Below, one piece after another: positions 10,160-19,389 of a DNA stretch of 64,000 nt (position 1 is the first letter of the stretch; every line of letters starts with the position of its first letter). The position numbers and the translations under genes were made by a program. The notes beneath the pieces are model-generated. The model was not told where the DNA came from, did not search any database, and saw nothing but the letters and a program-made list of their open reading frames with translations. Source of the stretch: Thalassococcus arenae (GTDB lineage: Bacteria; Pseudomonadota; Alphaproteobacteria; Rhodobacterales; Rhodobacteraceae); the NCBI RefSeq assembly GCF_019104745.1, contig NZ_JAHRWL010000001.1:372001-436000 (forward strand), read 5' to 3'.

Positions 10160-11163
10160 GCGACGCCAAAGGCCCGGTCCTGATCGAATTGGACGACAGC
10201 GCAGAGGCGTCCAGCCCATCGAACGCGCCGCCGGTCCCGGAACCCGACCGGCCCGCGCCGCGTGGTCAGGCGATGGCGACGATCGCCAGCTTGGCGGCAC
10301 GGCCACCTTCGCGTCTGGCGCGCTGGTTCTGGGCGTTGCTGGGGCTGGTGCTGACCACCGTCCTGTCGGTGGCGGCGTGGAACTTTGCCGCCGGGCTGGT
10401 GGCGCAATACCCGCTGCTGGGATGGGCGGTGACCGGGTTGTTCACGCTGTTCGTGCTGGTCTGCCTGATGATCGCGACCCGCGAACTGGCGGCGATCTCG
10501 CGGCTGGCAAGGCTGGACGCGCTGCACCACGCCGCCGAAACCGCGCTGGCCGAGGACGATCTGGCCGCCGCCCGCGGTGTTGCGGACAAGCTGGTGGCGC
10601 TCTACCGCGGGCGCGACGATACACGCTGGGGCCGGCAGGCGCTGGCCGAGCGCCGCGACGAGGTGTTCGATGCGGCCGGCCTGCTGGGGCTGGCGGAAAC
10701 CGACCTGCTGGGACCGCTCGACAAGGCCGCCCAGGCCGAAGTCGAGGCCGCCGCGCGGCAGGTCGCGACGGTTACCGCGCTGGTTCCGCTGGCTCTGGCC
10801 GACGTCGCCGCGGCGCTGACCGCGAACCTGCGGATGATCCGGCGCATCGGCGAAATCTATGGCGGGCGGTCGGGGCTGGTCGGCGGCTGGCGGCTGGCGC
10901 GCGCGGTGATGGCGCATCTGGTGGCCACAGGCGCCATCGCGGTCGGCGACGACATGCTCGAGCCGATCCTGGGCGGCGGGTTGCTGGGCAAGCTGTCGCG
11001 GCGGTTCGGCGAAGGGCTGGTCAACGGCGCGCTCACGGCACGGGTCGGCGTGGCGGCCATCGAGGTCTGTCGGCCGATCCCGTTCACCCGCGCCAAGCGG
11101 CCTTCGGTGCGCGGCATCATCCGCCAGGCCCTGAGCGGGCTGGTGAGCGGTCAGAAGGGGTGA
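10156..11163 (+). CDS. YcjF-like DUF697 / TIGR01620 membrane protein
   Basis: A 335-residue inner-membrane protein. An acidic, proline-rich N-terminal tail (about residues 1-45) is followed by two hydrophobic segments near residues 55-75 and 80-105. A largely alpha-helical cytoplasmic DUF697 domain makes up the second half. AAAGGAG precedes the ATG. The gene is the partner of the YcjX-like gene, and the two are usually found together; their joint role is not established. Assignment rests on the domain pattern and gene order. Confidence 0.85.
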   Translation: MSDAKGPVLIELDDSAEASSPSNAPPVPEPDRPAPRGQAMATIASLAARPPSRLARWFWALLGLVLTTVLSVAAWNFAAGLVAQYPLLGWAVTGLFTLFVLVCLMIATRELAAISRLARLDALHHAAETALAEDDLAAARGVADKLVALYRGRDDTRWGRQALAERRDEVFDAAGLLGLAETDLLGPLDKAAQAEVEAAARQVATVTALVPLALADVAAALTANLRMIRRIGEIYGGRSGLVGGWRLARAVMAHLVATGAIAVGDDMLEPILGGGLLGKLSRRFGEGLVNGALTARVGVAAIEVCRPIPFTRAKRPSVRGIIRQALSGLVSGQKG

Positions 11164-11223
11164 CCCCCTCGCCCGCCCACGCGTCCGCGCTATCGTGCTG
11201 AGTTCGTGACCGGAGGTCTGTTG

Positions 11224-12843
11224 ATGGAAAGTTTCGCTGCCGATCTGGCCACGCTGGTGCGCACACCGCTGCAACCGGCCCATGTCAAGGCGCTGGAACG
11301 GGTCGGCATGCGCGAGGCATACGAACCCGGCGCCACGCTGCAAGCGGCCGGCCGACCGGCCGAGACGTTCTTCTACGTCTTGTCCGGCGAGGTCGAGGCC
11401 ATCGATCCGCTGACCGGCGAACGGTATGGCACCGCGTCGCTCGGCCCCTCGCAATTCTTCGGCGATCTCAGCTTCCTGTCCGGCGGCAACGCCATCCTGG
11501 GCGCCCGCGCGGTGCAGCGAACCGAGGTGCTGGCCGTTCCTCGTCAGGCCGTGCTGCGCCTGATGTCCGAGATGCCCGAAATGTCGGATATCCTGGTTAC
11601 GGTCATGGCCGCGCGCCGCCGCCGCATCGTCGAGACCCGCGAGGGCGGGCTGACGCTGATCGGCATGGAGACCAGCCGCACCCTGCAACGCATCGCCGCC
11701 TTCGCCAGCCGCAACCGCATTCCCTGGCGCGAGATCGCACCGGGGGACGAGGCCGACGCGCTGGCCGATGCCTGCGGCGTCGATCGCGGACAGGCGATGG
11801 TCGTGCTGGGCCGCGACACGGCGCTGGTCGAACCGAGCCCGGCCGACCTGGCCCGCGTCCTGGGCCTCGACCTGCCGCTGGACGCCACCGATCCGGTCGA
11901 CGTGCTGATCGTCGGCGCCGGTCCGGCGGGCGTCGCCGCAGCGGTCTATGCCGGGGCCGAGGGGCTGACGGCGCTGGTGCTCGAGGATACCGCGATCGGC
12001 GGTCAGGCCGGCACTTCCAGCCGGATCGAGAACTACATGGGTTTTCCCACCGGCATCACCGGCGCCGACCTGGTGGGCCGGGGCGAAATCCAGGCGATGA
12101 AATTCGGCGCGCGCTTCGCCATGCCGCGCCGGGTGACCGCCCTGGCCCGCGACGGCGCCGGTTTCGCCGCGACGCTGGATGACGGCCGGACGGTGCGCGC
12201 GCGGTCGGTCGTCGTGGCCACCGGCGTGCAATACCGAAAGATGCCGCTGGACCGGCTGGAGGAATTCGAGGGCGCGGGCATCTACTATGCCGCCACCGAT
12301 CTCGAAGCGCGGTTCTGCCGCGACCGCGAGGTCGCGGTGATCGGCGGCGGCAATTCGGCGGGTCAGGCGGCGATGTTCCTGGCGCGCAGCGCCCGCCACG
12401 TGCACGTCCTGGTGCGCGGCGCCGGGCTGGCGTCATCGATGTCGGATTACCTGTTGTCGCGGTTGCAGGCGCATCCCTGCATCACCATCCACACCCGCAC
12501 CGAAGTGACCGCGCTGCATGGCGATACCGCGCTCGAAGCGATCACGATCTGCGACAAGGCCTCGGGTCAGGACTGGCGATTGAACACCGGCGGGCTGTTC
12601 GTCATGGTCGGAGCCGCGCCCAATACCGGCTGGCTTTCGGGCCTGGTCGATCTCGACCCCGGCGGGTTTGTCCCGACCGGGCCGGCAGTGGGCGCCGGCA
12701 GCCCCTATGCCACCTCCTGCCCCGGCATCTTCGCGGTGGGCGACGTGCGGGCGGGATCGGTGAAACGGGTGGCCAGCGCGGTCGGCGAAGGTTCGGTGGC
12801 GATCTCGGCTGTCTGGAGCCATGTCCACGACCGGCCGAGTTGA
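11224..12843 (+). CDS. Cyclic-nucleotide-binding domain fused to thioredoxin-reductase-like flavoprotein without the redox CxxC
   Basis: This is a 539-residue fusion. Residues about 10-130 form a cyclic-nucleotide-binding (cNMP) fold with the phosphate-cassette region FFGDLSFLSGGNAILGA. From about residue 220 it is a thioredoxin-reductase-like flavoprotein: FAD motif VGAGPAGVAAA near 228, NAD(P)H motif VIGGGNSAGQAA near 370, and the second FAD motif AVGDVRAG near the end. Where E. coli TrxB has CATC, this protein reads AATDL, so both redox cysteines are missing. ATG 11224 is preferred over GTG 11206 because GGAGG is 7 bp upstream. It is likely an NAD(P)H:flavin-type oxidoreductase under ligand control; its acceptor is unknown. 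Confidence 0.88.
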   Translation: MESFAADLATLVRTPLQPAHVKALERVGMREAYEPGATLQAAGRPAETFFYVLSGEVEAIDPLTGERYGTASLGPSQFFGDLSFLSGGNAILGARAVQRTEVLAVPRQAVLRLMSEMPEMSDILVTVMAARRRRIVETREGGLTLIGMETSRTLQRIAAFASRNRIPWREIAPGDEADALADACGVDRGQAMVVLGRDTALVEPSPADLARVLGLDLPLDATDPVDVLIVGAGPAGVAAAVYAGAEGLTALVLEDTAIGGQAGTSSRIENYMGFPTGITGADLVGRGEIQAMKFGARFAMPRRVTALARDGAGFAATLDDGRTVRARSVVVATGVQYRKMPLDRLEEFEGAGIYYAATDLEARFCRDREVAVIGGGNSAGQAAMFLARSARHVHVLVRGAGLASSMSDYLLSRLQAHPCITIHTRTEVTALHGDTALEAITICDKASGQDWRLNTGGLFVMVGAAPNTGWLSGLVDLDPGGFVPTGPAVGAGSPYATSCPGIFAVGDVRAGSVKRVASAVGEGSVAISAVWSHVHDRPS

Positions 12844-12906
12844 TCTGACGCAGAGACGCCGGGCGGGCTGTGGGTGACAAAGGTCGCTCAAGTCCGGAGC
12901 CTGCTC

Positions 12907-13629
12907 ATGCCGATCCTGAACACCGACCACGACCACGACGCCGATTCCATCGCCATCCGCATCGGCACCCCGCCCGGCCGTGGCTATCTGCGCGACATGA
13001 TCTACGGCGCCATCGACGGCGGCGTAACCACCTTTGCCATCGTTGCCGGTGTCGCCGGGGCGGGCCTGTCGCCCTTTGTCATCGTGGCGCTTGGCATCGC
13101 CAACGTGCTGGCCGACGGCTTTTCCATGGCCGCCGGCAACTATTCCGGCACCAAGGCCGAACGCGACGACATCGAACGCCTGCGACGGGTCGAGGCACGT
13201 CACATCGCGCGCTTTCCCGAGGGCGAAAAACGCGAACTGCGCGAGATCCTGTCGCAGAAGGGGCTGTTTGGAGACACGCTGGATGCCGCCGTCGAACAGA
13301 TCGCGGAAAACCACGACGCCTGGATCGACGCCATGCTCGAAGGCGAATACGGCCTGTCCACGTCGACCCCGCATCCGATGCGCGCCGCCTGGGCGACCTT
13401 CAGCGCTTTCCTGGTGGCCGGGATGATCCCGCTTCTGCCATTCCTTCTGGGCGTGCCAAACGCCTTTGCCGTCTCGACCATCCTGACCCTGGCATCGTTC
13501 TTCGCCATCGGTGCCTACAAATCGCGCTGGTCGCTTCAACCCTGGTGGCGTTCGGGACTCGAGACGTTGGCCATCGGCGGTGCGGCGGCGTTGATCGCCT
13601 ATGGCGCGGGCACGCTGTTCCAGGTCTGA
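12907..13629 (+). CDS. VIT1/CCC1-family iron/manganese transporter
   Basis: A 240-residue membrane protein of the VIT1/CCC1 family. The first helix carries GAIDGGVTTFAIVAG and the second ADGFSMAAGNYSG, both typical. A cytoplasmic acidic helical domain (about residues 75-145) precedes three C-terminal helices. The family exports or stores Fe2+ or Mn2+ by exchange with protons. ATG 12907 follows a CGGAG sequence; an in-frame GTG at 12874 would add 11 residues. A histidine/aspartate-rich N-terminus (DHDHDAD) may bind metal. Confidence 0.85.
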   Translation: MPILNTDHDHDADSIAIRIGTPPGRGYLRDMIYGAIDGGVTTFAIVAGVAGAGLSPFVIVALGIANVLADGFSMAAGNYSGTKAERDDIERLRRVEARHIARFPEGEKRELREILSQKGLFGDTLDAAVEQIAENHDAWIDAMLEGEYGLSTSTPHPMRAAWATFSAFLVAGMIPLLPFLLGVPNAFAVSTILTLASFFAIGAYKSRWSLQPWWRSGLETLAIGGAAALIAYGAGTLFQV

Positions 13630-13769
13630 CCGTCCAGGGGGTCAGGAATTCCCCCAGTGCCTGCGACGGATGCTTCCGTTACGTTAGGTGCATGGCGGAC
13701 GCAACTTTCCGCTGCCCAAGATTTCAATGACTTCTACCCTCACACACGCATTTCCGGCGAGGATTTCGC

Positions 13770-14156
13770 ATGACCGCTCCGCTTTACAACTACGACCTCG
13801 CCGATCTCTGCAACAGCCTCGGCATTCTGGGCTTCATGGCCTATGTCGCCAACTACCTGATGCTGTCGTTCCGGGTGCTCAGTAGCGAAAGCGTGCTCTA
13901 TTTCGTCATCAACACCTCGGCCGCGACGCTGGTGCTGATCTCGCTGACGCAGGAATTCAACATGGCCTCGGCGCTGATCCAGGGGTTCTGGATCACCATC
14001 GGCATCTGCGCCATCGCGATCCGGGTGCGGCTGCGCCTGCGCGAACGCCGCCGCCTGGCCGGCGACGCACCGTTCCACCATCACCAGATGCGGCGCGAAC
14101 GGTCGGATCATGCGCTGTACCGGCGCGCCGAAACCGCCTGCTACAGCACCGCCTGA
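13770..14156 (+). CDS. CBU_0592-type small membrane protein
   Basis: A 128-residue protein with three hydrophobic helices in the first 90 residues (about 12-32, 40-60 and 68-88) and a basic, arginine/histidine-rich C-terminal tail. The pattern, including LGILGFMAYVANY, fits the CBU_0592 domain family of unknown function. A GAGGA site precedes the ATG. It stands alone between the VIT1-type gene and ileS. No role can be inferred. Confidence 0.7.
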   Translation: MTAPLYNYDLADLCNSLGILGFMAYVANYLMLSFRVLSSESVLYFVINTSAATLVLISLTQEFNMASALIQGFWITIGICAIAIRVRLRLRERRRLAGDAPFHHHQMRRERSDHALYRRAETACYSTA

Positions 14157-14329
14157 TCGCACTGGACGCTGCGGGGCGGCGGGTCTATACCGCGGCCCAT
14201 GATGACCCGGTTCGCCATCGTCATTCGAATTACATGCCCGGCGCTCTGAGCAGAGCCGCCGGGACAAGGCGCATGGATACCCGCGCCGCGACACCCTGAC
14301 ATTTCGACGACTTGCCGAGGACACACGCG

Positions 14330-17272
14330 ATGTGCGCCGACACGACCGATCAGACCACGCCCGATTACAAAGACACGCTGAACCTGCCGAAAACCGATTT
14401 CCCGATGCGCGCCGGCCTGCCCAAGCGCGAACCCGACTGGCTGGCCCGCTGGGAGCGCATCGGAATCTACGACCGGCTGCGCGACAAGGCCGCCGGGGCC
14501 GCGGGCAGCGACCAGGCCCGCCCGCCCTTCACCCTGCATGACGGCCCGCCCTACGCCAACGGCCACCTGCATATCGGCCACGCGCTGAACAAGATCCTCA
14601 AGGACATGGTGGTGCGGTCCCAGCAGATGATGGGCCATGACGCGCGCTACATCCCCGGCTGGGATTGCCATGGCCTGCCGATCGAATGGAAGATCGAAGA
14701 GCAGTACCGCGCCAAGGGCAAGAACAAGGACGATATCGACGTCGTCGACTTCCGTCAGGAATGCCGCCGCTTTGCCGAGGGCTGGATCGACATCCAGCGC
14801 GACGAATTCCAGCGCCTGGGCGTGACCGGCAAATGGGAAAAGCCCTATCTGACGATGGATTACCGCGCTGAGCGGATCATCGCCGAGGAATTCCAGAAAT
14901 TCCTGATGACCGGGACGCTGTATCAGGGTTCCAAGCCGGTGATGTGGTCGCCGGTGGAAAAGACCGCTCTGGCCGAGGCCGAGATCGAGTATCACGACCA
15001 CAAGAGCCACACGATCTGGGTGCCGTTCAATGCAACGAACGGCAACGACGACCTGCAAGACGCCAAGGTCGTGATCTGGACCACCACGCCCTGGACCATC
15101 CCGTCCAACAAGGCCGTCGCCTACAACCCGAGCCTCGCCTATGGCCTCTACGAGGTTACAGGCACGCCCGAGGAATGCTGGGCCAAGATCGGCGACCGCT
15201 ACTTGCTGGCTGACGCCTTGGCCGAAGACGTGCTGACCAAGGCGCGGCTCGAGCCGGGCATGTGGACCCGCCTGCGCGACGTCGCGGCCGAAGAACTGGG
15301 CGCGCTGACCCTAGCCCACCCGTTCCGCGGGGCCGAGGGCGCTGACGGGTTCTGGGATTACGACGTGCCGATGATCGACGGCGATTACGTCACCGACGAT
15401 GCCGGCACCGGTTTCGTGCACACCGCGCCCAGCCACGGCGCCGACGATTACGACAACTTCGTCCGCCGCGGCTGGATGGACCGGATGACCCACAACGTGG
15501 GCGAGGAAAGCGAATTCCTGCCGCATGTGCCGTTCTTCGCGGGGCTGCGGGTGCTCGACCACAAGGGCAAGGAAGGCAAGGCCAACACCGCGGTGATCGA
15601 CAAGCTGGTGGAATGCGGCGGTCTGATCGCACGCGGGCGCATGACCCATTCCTACCCGCATAGCTGGCGTTCCAAGGCGCCGGTGATCTACCGCAACACC
15701 CCGCAATGGTTCGCCGCCATCGACCGGCCCGTGGGCGACGGGCAGGACGAACACGGCCAGACGATCCGCCAGCGCGCCCTGACCTCTATCGACAAGCTGG
15801 TGAAATGGACCCCGCAGACCGGGCGCAACCGGCTGTATTCGATGATCGATGCGCGGCCCGACTGGGTGCTGTCGCGCCAGCGCGCCTGGGGCGTGCCGCT
15901 GACCTGTTTCACGAAAAAGGGCGCGCTGCCCACCGATCCCGATTTCCTGCTGCGCGATGAGGCCGTCAACGCCCGCATCCTGCAGGCCTTCGAGGAGGAA
16001 GGCGCCGACGCCTGGTACAAGCCCGGCGCCAAGGCGCGGTTCCTGGGCAACGAATACGACCCCGAGGAATGGGAACAGGTCTTTGACATCCTCGACGTGT
16101 GGTTCGACAGCGGCTCGACCCATGCCTTCGTCCTGCGCGACCGCGAAGACGGATCAAAGGACGGCATCGCCGATCTCTACCTGGAAGGTACCGACCAGCA
16201 TCGCGGCTGGTTCCATTCCTCGATGCTGCAGGCCTGCGGCACCATCGGCCGCGCACCCTATCGCGGCGTGCTGACCCACGGTTTCACGCTGGACGAGAAG
16301 GGCAACAAGATGTCCAAATCGCTCGGCAATACCGTGGCGCCGGAAGAGGTGGTCAAGCAATACGGGGCCGATATCCTGCGGCTGTGGGTGGCGCAGTCGG
16401 ATTACACCGCCGACCTGCGCATCGGGCCGGAAATCCTCAAGAACACCGCCGACAGCTACCGGCGGTTGCGCAACACCATGCGCTATCTGCTGGGTGCTGT
16501 CAGCCATTTCACCGAAGCAGACCGCGTCGATCCCGCCGACATGCCGGAACTGGAACGCTACATCCTGCACCGGCTGGCCGAACTGGATCACGTCGTTCGC
16601 AGCGGCTACAAGGCCTACAACTTTCAGGGCGTGTTCCAGCAGCTGTTCAACTTCTGCACCGTGGAATTGTCGGCCTTCTATTTCGACATCCGCAAGGACG
16701 CGCTTTATTGCGACGGCGACACGGCCCGGCGACGGGCGGCGCGCACCGTGATGGACATCCTGTTCCACCGCCTGACCACCTGGCTTGCGCCGGTGCTGGT
16801 CTTCACGATGGAAGAGGTCTGGCTGGAACGCTTCCCCGGCGATGACAGCTCGGTCCACTTGCAGGACATCCCCGACACCCCCGCCGACTGGCTGGACGAA
16901 CCGCTGGCGGCGAAATGGGCGAAGGTGCGCCGCGCCCGCCGTGTGGTGACGGCGGCCCTGGAGGTGCAGCGCACCGACAAGGTGATCGGCGCCTCGCTCG
17001 AGGCCGCGCCGATCGTGCATGTGCGCGACCCCGAGATGCTCAAGGCGCTGAAATCGGTGGCTTTCGAGGATATCTGCATCACCTCGGCCATCGGTCTGAC
17101 CGGTGATCCGATGCCCGCCGAAGCCTTCCGTCTGCCGGAAGTGGACGGCGTCGGCGTGGTGTTCGAGATGGCCGAGGGCGAAAAGTGCCAGCGCTGCTGG
17201 AAGATCCTGCCCGATGTCGGCCAGCACGCCCACCCCGTCACCTGCGGGCGCTGCAACAGCGCGCTTGGCTGA
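14330..17272 (+). CDS. ileS: Isoleucyl-tRNA synthetase
   Basis: A 980-residue class I synthetase that charges tRNA-Ile. The HIGH signature (HLHIGH) is near residue 78 and KMSKS near 659. A CP1 editing domain lies between them. The C-terminal zinc finger (CQRCW ... CGRCN) is at about residues 945-975. ATG 14330 gives the MCADTTDQ start and follows a GAGGA site; a TTG at 14312 is in frame but less likely. The 170-bp leader has an imperfect GC-rich hairpin at about 14238-14262. Confidence 0.97.
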   Translation: MCADTTDQTTPDYKDTLNLPKTDFPMRAGLPKREPDWLARWERIGIYDRLRDKAAGAAGSDQARPPFTLHDGPPYANGHLHIGHALNKILKDMVVRSQQMMGHDARYIPGWDCHGLPIEWKIEEQYRAKGKNKDDIDVVDFRQECRRFAEGWIDIQRDEFQRLGVTGKWEKPYLTMDYRAERIIAEEFQKFLMTGTLYQGSKPVMWSPVEKTALAEAEIEYHDHKSHTIWVPFNATNGNDDLQDAKVVIWTTTPWTIPSNKAVAYNPSLAYGLYEVTGTPEECWAKIGDRYLLADALAEDVLTKARLEPGMWTRLRDVAAEELGALTLAHPFRGAEGADGFWDYDVPMIDGDYVTDDAGTGFVHTAPSHGADDYDNFVRRGWMDRMTHNVGEESEFLPHVPFFAGLRVLDHKGKEGKANTAVIDKLVECGGLIARGRMTHSYPHSWRSKAPVIYRNTPQWFAAIDRPVGDGQDEHGQTIRQRALTSIDKLVKWTPQTGRNRLYSMIDARPDWVLSRQRAWGVPLTCFTKKGALPTDPDFLLRDEAVNARILQAFEEEGADAWYKPGAKARFLGNEYDPEEWEQVFDILDVWFDSGSTHAFVLRDREDGSKDGIADLYLEGTDQHRGWFHSSMLQACGTIGRAPYRGVLTHGFTLDEKGNKMSKSLGNTVAPEEVVKQYGADILRLWVAQSDYTADLRIGPEILKNTADSYRRLRNTMRYLLGAVSHFTEADRVDPADMPELERYILHRLAELDHVVRSGYKAYNFQGVFQQLFNFCTVELSAFYFDIRKDALYCDGDTARRRAARTVMDILFHRLTTWLAPVLVFTMEEVWLERFPGDDSSVHLQDIPDTPADWLDEPLAAKWAKVRRARRVVTAALEVQRTDKVIGASLEAAPIVHVRDPEMLKALKSVAFEDICITSAIGLTGDPMPAEAFRLPEVDGVGVVFEMAEGEKCQRCWKILPDVGQHAHPVTCGRCNSALG

Positions 17273-17280
17273 CAGCAACC

Positions 17281-17305
17281 GGGGCTGGACATGATGTCCG
17301 GCCCC
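17281..17305. terminator. Hairpin downstream of ileS
   Basis: Twelve-bp arms (GGGGCTGGACAT and ATGTCCGGCCCC, one mismatch that can pair as G-U in RNA) surround a 1-nt loop, 9 bp after the ileS stop. There is no T-run, so it is an imperfect intrinsic terminator at best. It may also act as an RNA-stability element for ileS. Confidence 0.45.
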
Positions 17306-17341
17306 GTTACCCTGCCTTCGGCATTGACGACGGAGGCATTG

Positions 17342-17824
17342 ATGGACCGACGGTTGTTTCTTCTGGGTGCCTTGGCCTTGGCGGGATGCGCCAGCAGCGG
17401 CCCCGCCACGCTGCGCCCGAACACCACGCTTTACATTCTGCGCCACGGTGACCGTGACGGCGAGAACCTGTCCGACCGGGGCCGCGCACGGGCGCGGGCG
17501 CTCGTCGGCGCGCTTGCGGATGATCCCGTCGATGCGATCCATTCGCCGGGTATCCAGCGCAATCTCGACACCGCTGCACCACTGGCCGCCGCGCGCGGAC
17601 TGACCGTTCAGCGGCGCCCGCAGGAAAACCCCGGCACGCGGCTCGCAGCCGAGGCGGCGGGCCGGTCCGTTGTCTGGGTCGGCAACAAGGGCAACCTGCA
17701 AGCGATCTGGGACACGCTGTCGCTGCCCGGCGATCCGCCGCTGGATTACGGCCAGTTGTTCGTCGTGCGGTCGGGGTCGGATGGCGCGGTCACTGTCGAG
17801 CGGCGGTTCTTTGGACCCCAGTGA
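17342..17824 (+). CDS. Histidine-phosphatase-superfamily lipoprotein
   Basis: A 160-residue protein starting MDRRLFLLGALALAGC, which reads as a lipoprotein signal with lipobox LAGC (cysteine about residue 16). The phosphohistidine motif of the histidine phosphatase superfamily follows as LRHGDRDGE near residues 33-41. A later conserved HSPG segment matches the usual HSPxxR position, but the arginine is shifted. The ATG at 17342 has GGAGG upstream. It probably sits on the periplasmic side of a membrane. The substrate is unknown. Its 3' end overlaps the next gene. Confidence 0.8.
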   Translation: MDRRLFLLGALALAGCASSGPATLRPNTTLYILRHGDRDGENLSDRGRARARALVGALADDPVDAIHSPGIQRNLDTAAPLAAARGLTVQRRPQENPGTRLAAEAAGRSVVWVGNKGNLQAIWDTLSLPGDPPLDYGQLFVVRSGSDGAVTVERRFFGPQ

Positions 17825-18059
17825 CGACGCAATCGCCGCCGAACTGATGCGGCTGGCTCAGGCGCGCGGGACGGGCAAGTCGTTCTGCCCCTCCGAGGTG
17901 GCCCGCGCGCTGGCCAATGACTGGCGACCGCTCATGCCGCGCATCCGCGAGATCGCCGCACAAGTGCCGCTGCAGGCCACGCAACGGGGAAAACCGGTCG
18001 ATCCTGTAAAGGCGCGCGGCCCGATCCGCCTGCGGCTTGTCGAAAACGTTACCGAATAG
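17811..18059 (+). CDS. DUF3253 family protein
   Basis: An 82-residue basic protein. The pattern KSFCPSEVARAL, then WRPLMPRIR, then QRGKPVDP matches DUF3253, a winged-helix-like family of unknown function. TTG at 17811 is the best start and overlaps the phosphatase gene by 14 bp. In-frame ATGs at 17781 and 17847 are alternatives. The stop codon lies inside an inverted repeat that precedes the phenylacetate operon. Confidence 0.75.
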   Translation: MDPSDDAIAAELMRLAQARGTGKSFCPSEVARALANDWRPLMPRIREIAAQVPLQATQRGKPVDPVKARGPIRLRLVENVTE

Positions 18060-18087
18060 CAAAACATACCTCTGCCTGTAACGTTTT
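18043..18087. promoter_or_regulatory. Inverted repeat upstream of the paa operon (candidate operator)
   Basis: AAAACGTTAC (18043-18052) and GTAACGTTTT (18078-18087) are a perfect 10-bp inverted pair separated by 25 bp. The pair ends 57 bp before the pcaF start. It could be a spaced operator for PaaX or the TetR protein, or an RNA hairpin that ends in T residues and terminates the upstream gene. The sequence alone does not decide. Confidence 0.45.
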
Positions 18088-18144
18088 TGTTGCCGCGACT
18101 CGCCCCTCCCGGTAAACATCGGGTCGGAGGAGAGGAGCTTCGGC

Positions 18145-19350
18145 ATGGCAGAGGCCTTTGTCTGTGACGGGGTGCGCACACCCATCGGCCGCTATGGCGG
18201 CGCCCTGTCGTCCGTGCGCGCCGACGATCTGGCCGCCCTGCCCATCGCCGCCCTGCGGGATCGCAATGCGGCGTTGGATGCGGCGGCCATCGACGAGGTC
18301 ATTCTGGGCTGTGCCAACCAGGCGGGCGAAGACAACCGCAACGTCGCGCGCATGGCCGCGTTGCTGGCGGGCCTGCCGGACAGCGTGCCCGGCACCACGG
18401 TCAACCGGCTCTGCGCCAGCGGGCTTGACGCGGTGGGTCTTGCGGCGCGGGCGATCCGCGCGGGCGATCTGGACCTGGTCATCGCGGGCGGCGTCGAAAG
18501 CATGAGCCGCGCGCCATTTGTCATGCCCAAGGCCGAAACCGCCTTTGACCGGTCCAGCGCCGTCTACGACACCACCATCGGCTGGCGCTTCGTCAATCCC
18601 CGGATCGAGGCCGCGCACGGCACCCATTCCATGCCGCAGACCGCCGACAACGTGGCCTCTGAATACGGTATCGCCCGCGCCGACCAGGATGCCTTTGCCG
18701 CGCGGTCGCAATCCCGCTGGGACGCCGCGCAGGCGGCCGGCGTCTTTGCCGATGAAATCGTGCCCGTCTCGGTCCCGCAGCGGCGCGGCGCGCCGTTGAT
18801 CGTGGACACCGACGAACATCCGCGCCCCGGCACCACGCCCGAAAAGCTGGCCAGCCTGCATGGCATCAACGGGCGTGACATGACGGTGACGGCGGGCAAT
18901 GCATCGGGCGTGAACGACGGCGCGGCAGCGCTGCTGATCGCCAGCGAAGCCGCCGCGCAGGCCCAGGGCCTGACGCCGATGGCGCGGGTCGTCGGCATGG
19001 CCGCCGCTGGGGTGGCGCCACGGGTCATGGGCATCGGGCCGGTGCCGGCGGTGCGCAAGCTCTTGCACCGCACCGGGCTGAGCATCGACCAGATGGATGT
19101 GGTAGAATTGAACGAAGCCTTTGCCGCCCAAGCGCTGGCGGTGCTGCGCGAACTGGGGCTGCCCGACGACGCGCCCCATGTGAACCCGCATGGCGGTGCC
19201 ATCGCGTTGGGTCATCCGCTGGGCATGTCGGGGGCGCGGCTGGCGCTGACCGCGGCGTGGCATCTGAAACGAACGGGCGGGCGCTATGCGCTCTGCACCA
19301 TGTGCGTCGGCGTCGGCCAGGGCGTCGCGCTGATCTTGGAAAGGGTCTGA
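18145..19350 (+). CDS. pcaF: 3-oxoadipyl-CoA thiolase
   Basis: A 401-residue thiolase that splits 3-oxoadipyl-CoA into succinyl-CoA and acetyl-CoA. The acyl-enzyme cysteine is in [11 protein letters not shown] (about residue 92), the catalytic histidine in [11 protein letters not shown], and the second cysteine in TMCVGVGQG. It opens the paa operon, 39 bp before paaA, with a strong GGAGGAGAGGAG site. The reaction ends both the phenylacetate route (PaaJ) and the beta-ketoadipate route (PcaF), so one protein may serve both clusters in this window. Confidence 0.9.
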   Translation: MAEAFVCDGVRTPIGRYGGALSSVRADDLAALPIAALRDRNAALDAAAIDEVILGCANQAGEDNRNVARMAALLAGLPDSVPGTTVNRLCASGLDAVGLAARAIRAGDLDLVIAGGVESMSRAPFVMPKAETAFDRSSAVYDTTIGWRFVNPRIEAAHGTHSMPQTADNVASEYGIARADQDAFAARSQSRWDAAQAAGVFADEIVPVSVPQRRGAPLIVDTDEHPRPGTTPEKLASLHGINGRDMTVTAGNASGVNDGAAALLIASEAAAQAQGLTPMARVVGMAAAGVAPRVMGIGPVPAVRKLLHRTGLSIDQMDVVELNEAFAAQALAVLRELGLPDDAPHVNPHGGAIALGHPLGMSGARLALTAAWHLKRTGGRYALCTMCVGVGQGVALILERV

Positions 19351-19389
19351 GGCCCGGTCCTCAAGTAGCGAAGCGATAGGACAAGCAAG

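Noticed and set aside
13634-13656. Inverted GGGGG / CCCCC pair after the VIT1-type gene
   Set aside because: Only a 5-bp stem with a 9-nt loop; expected by chance in GC-rich DNA.
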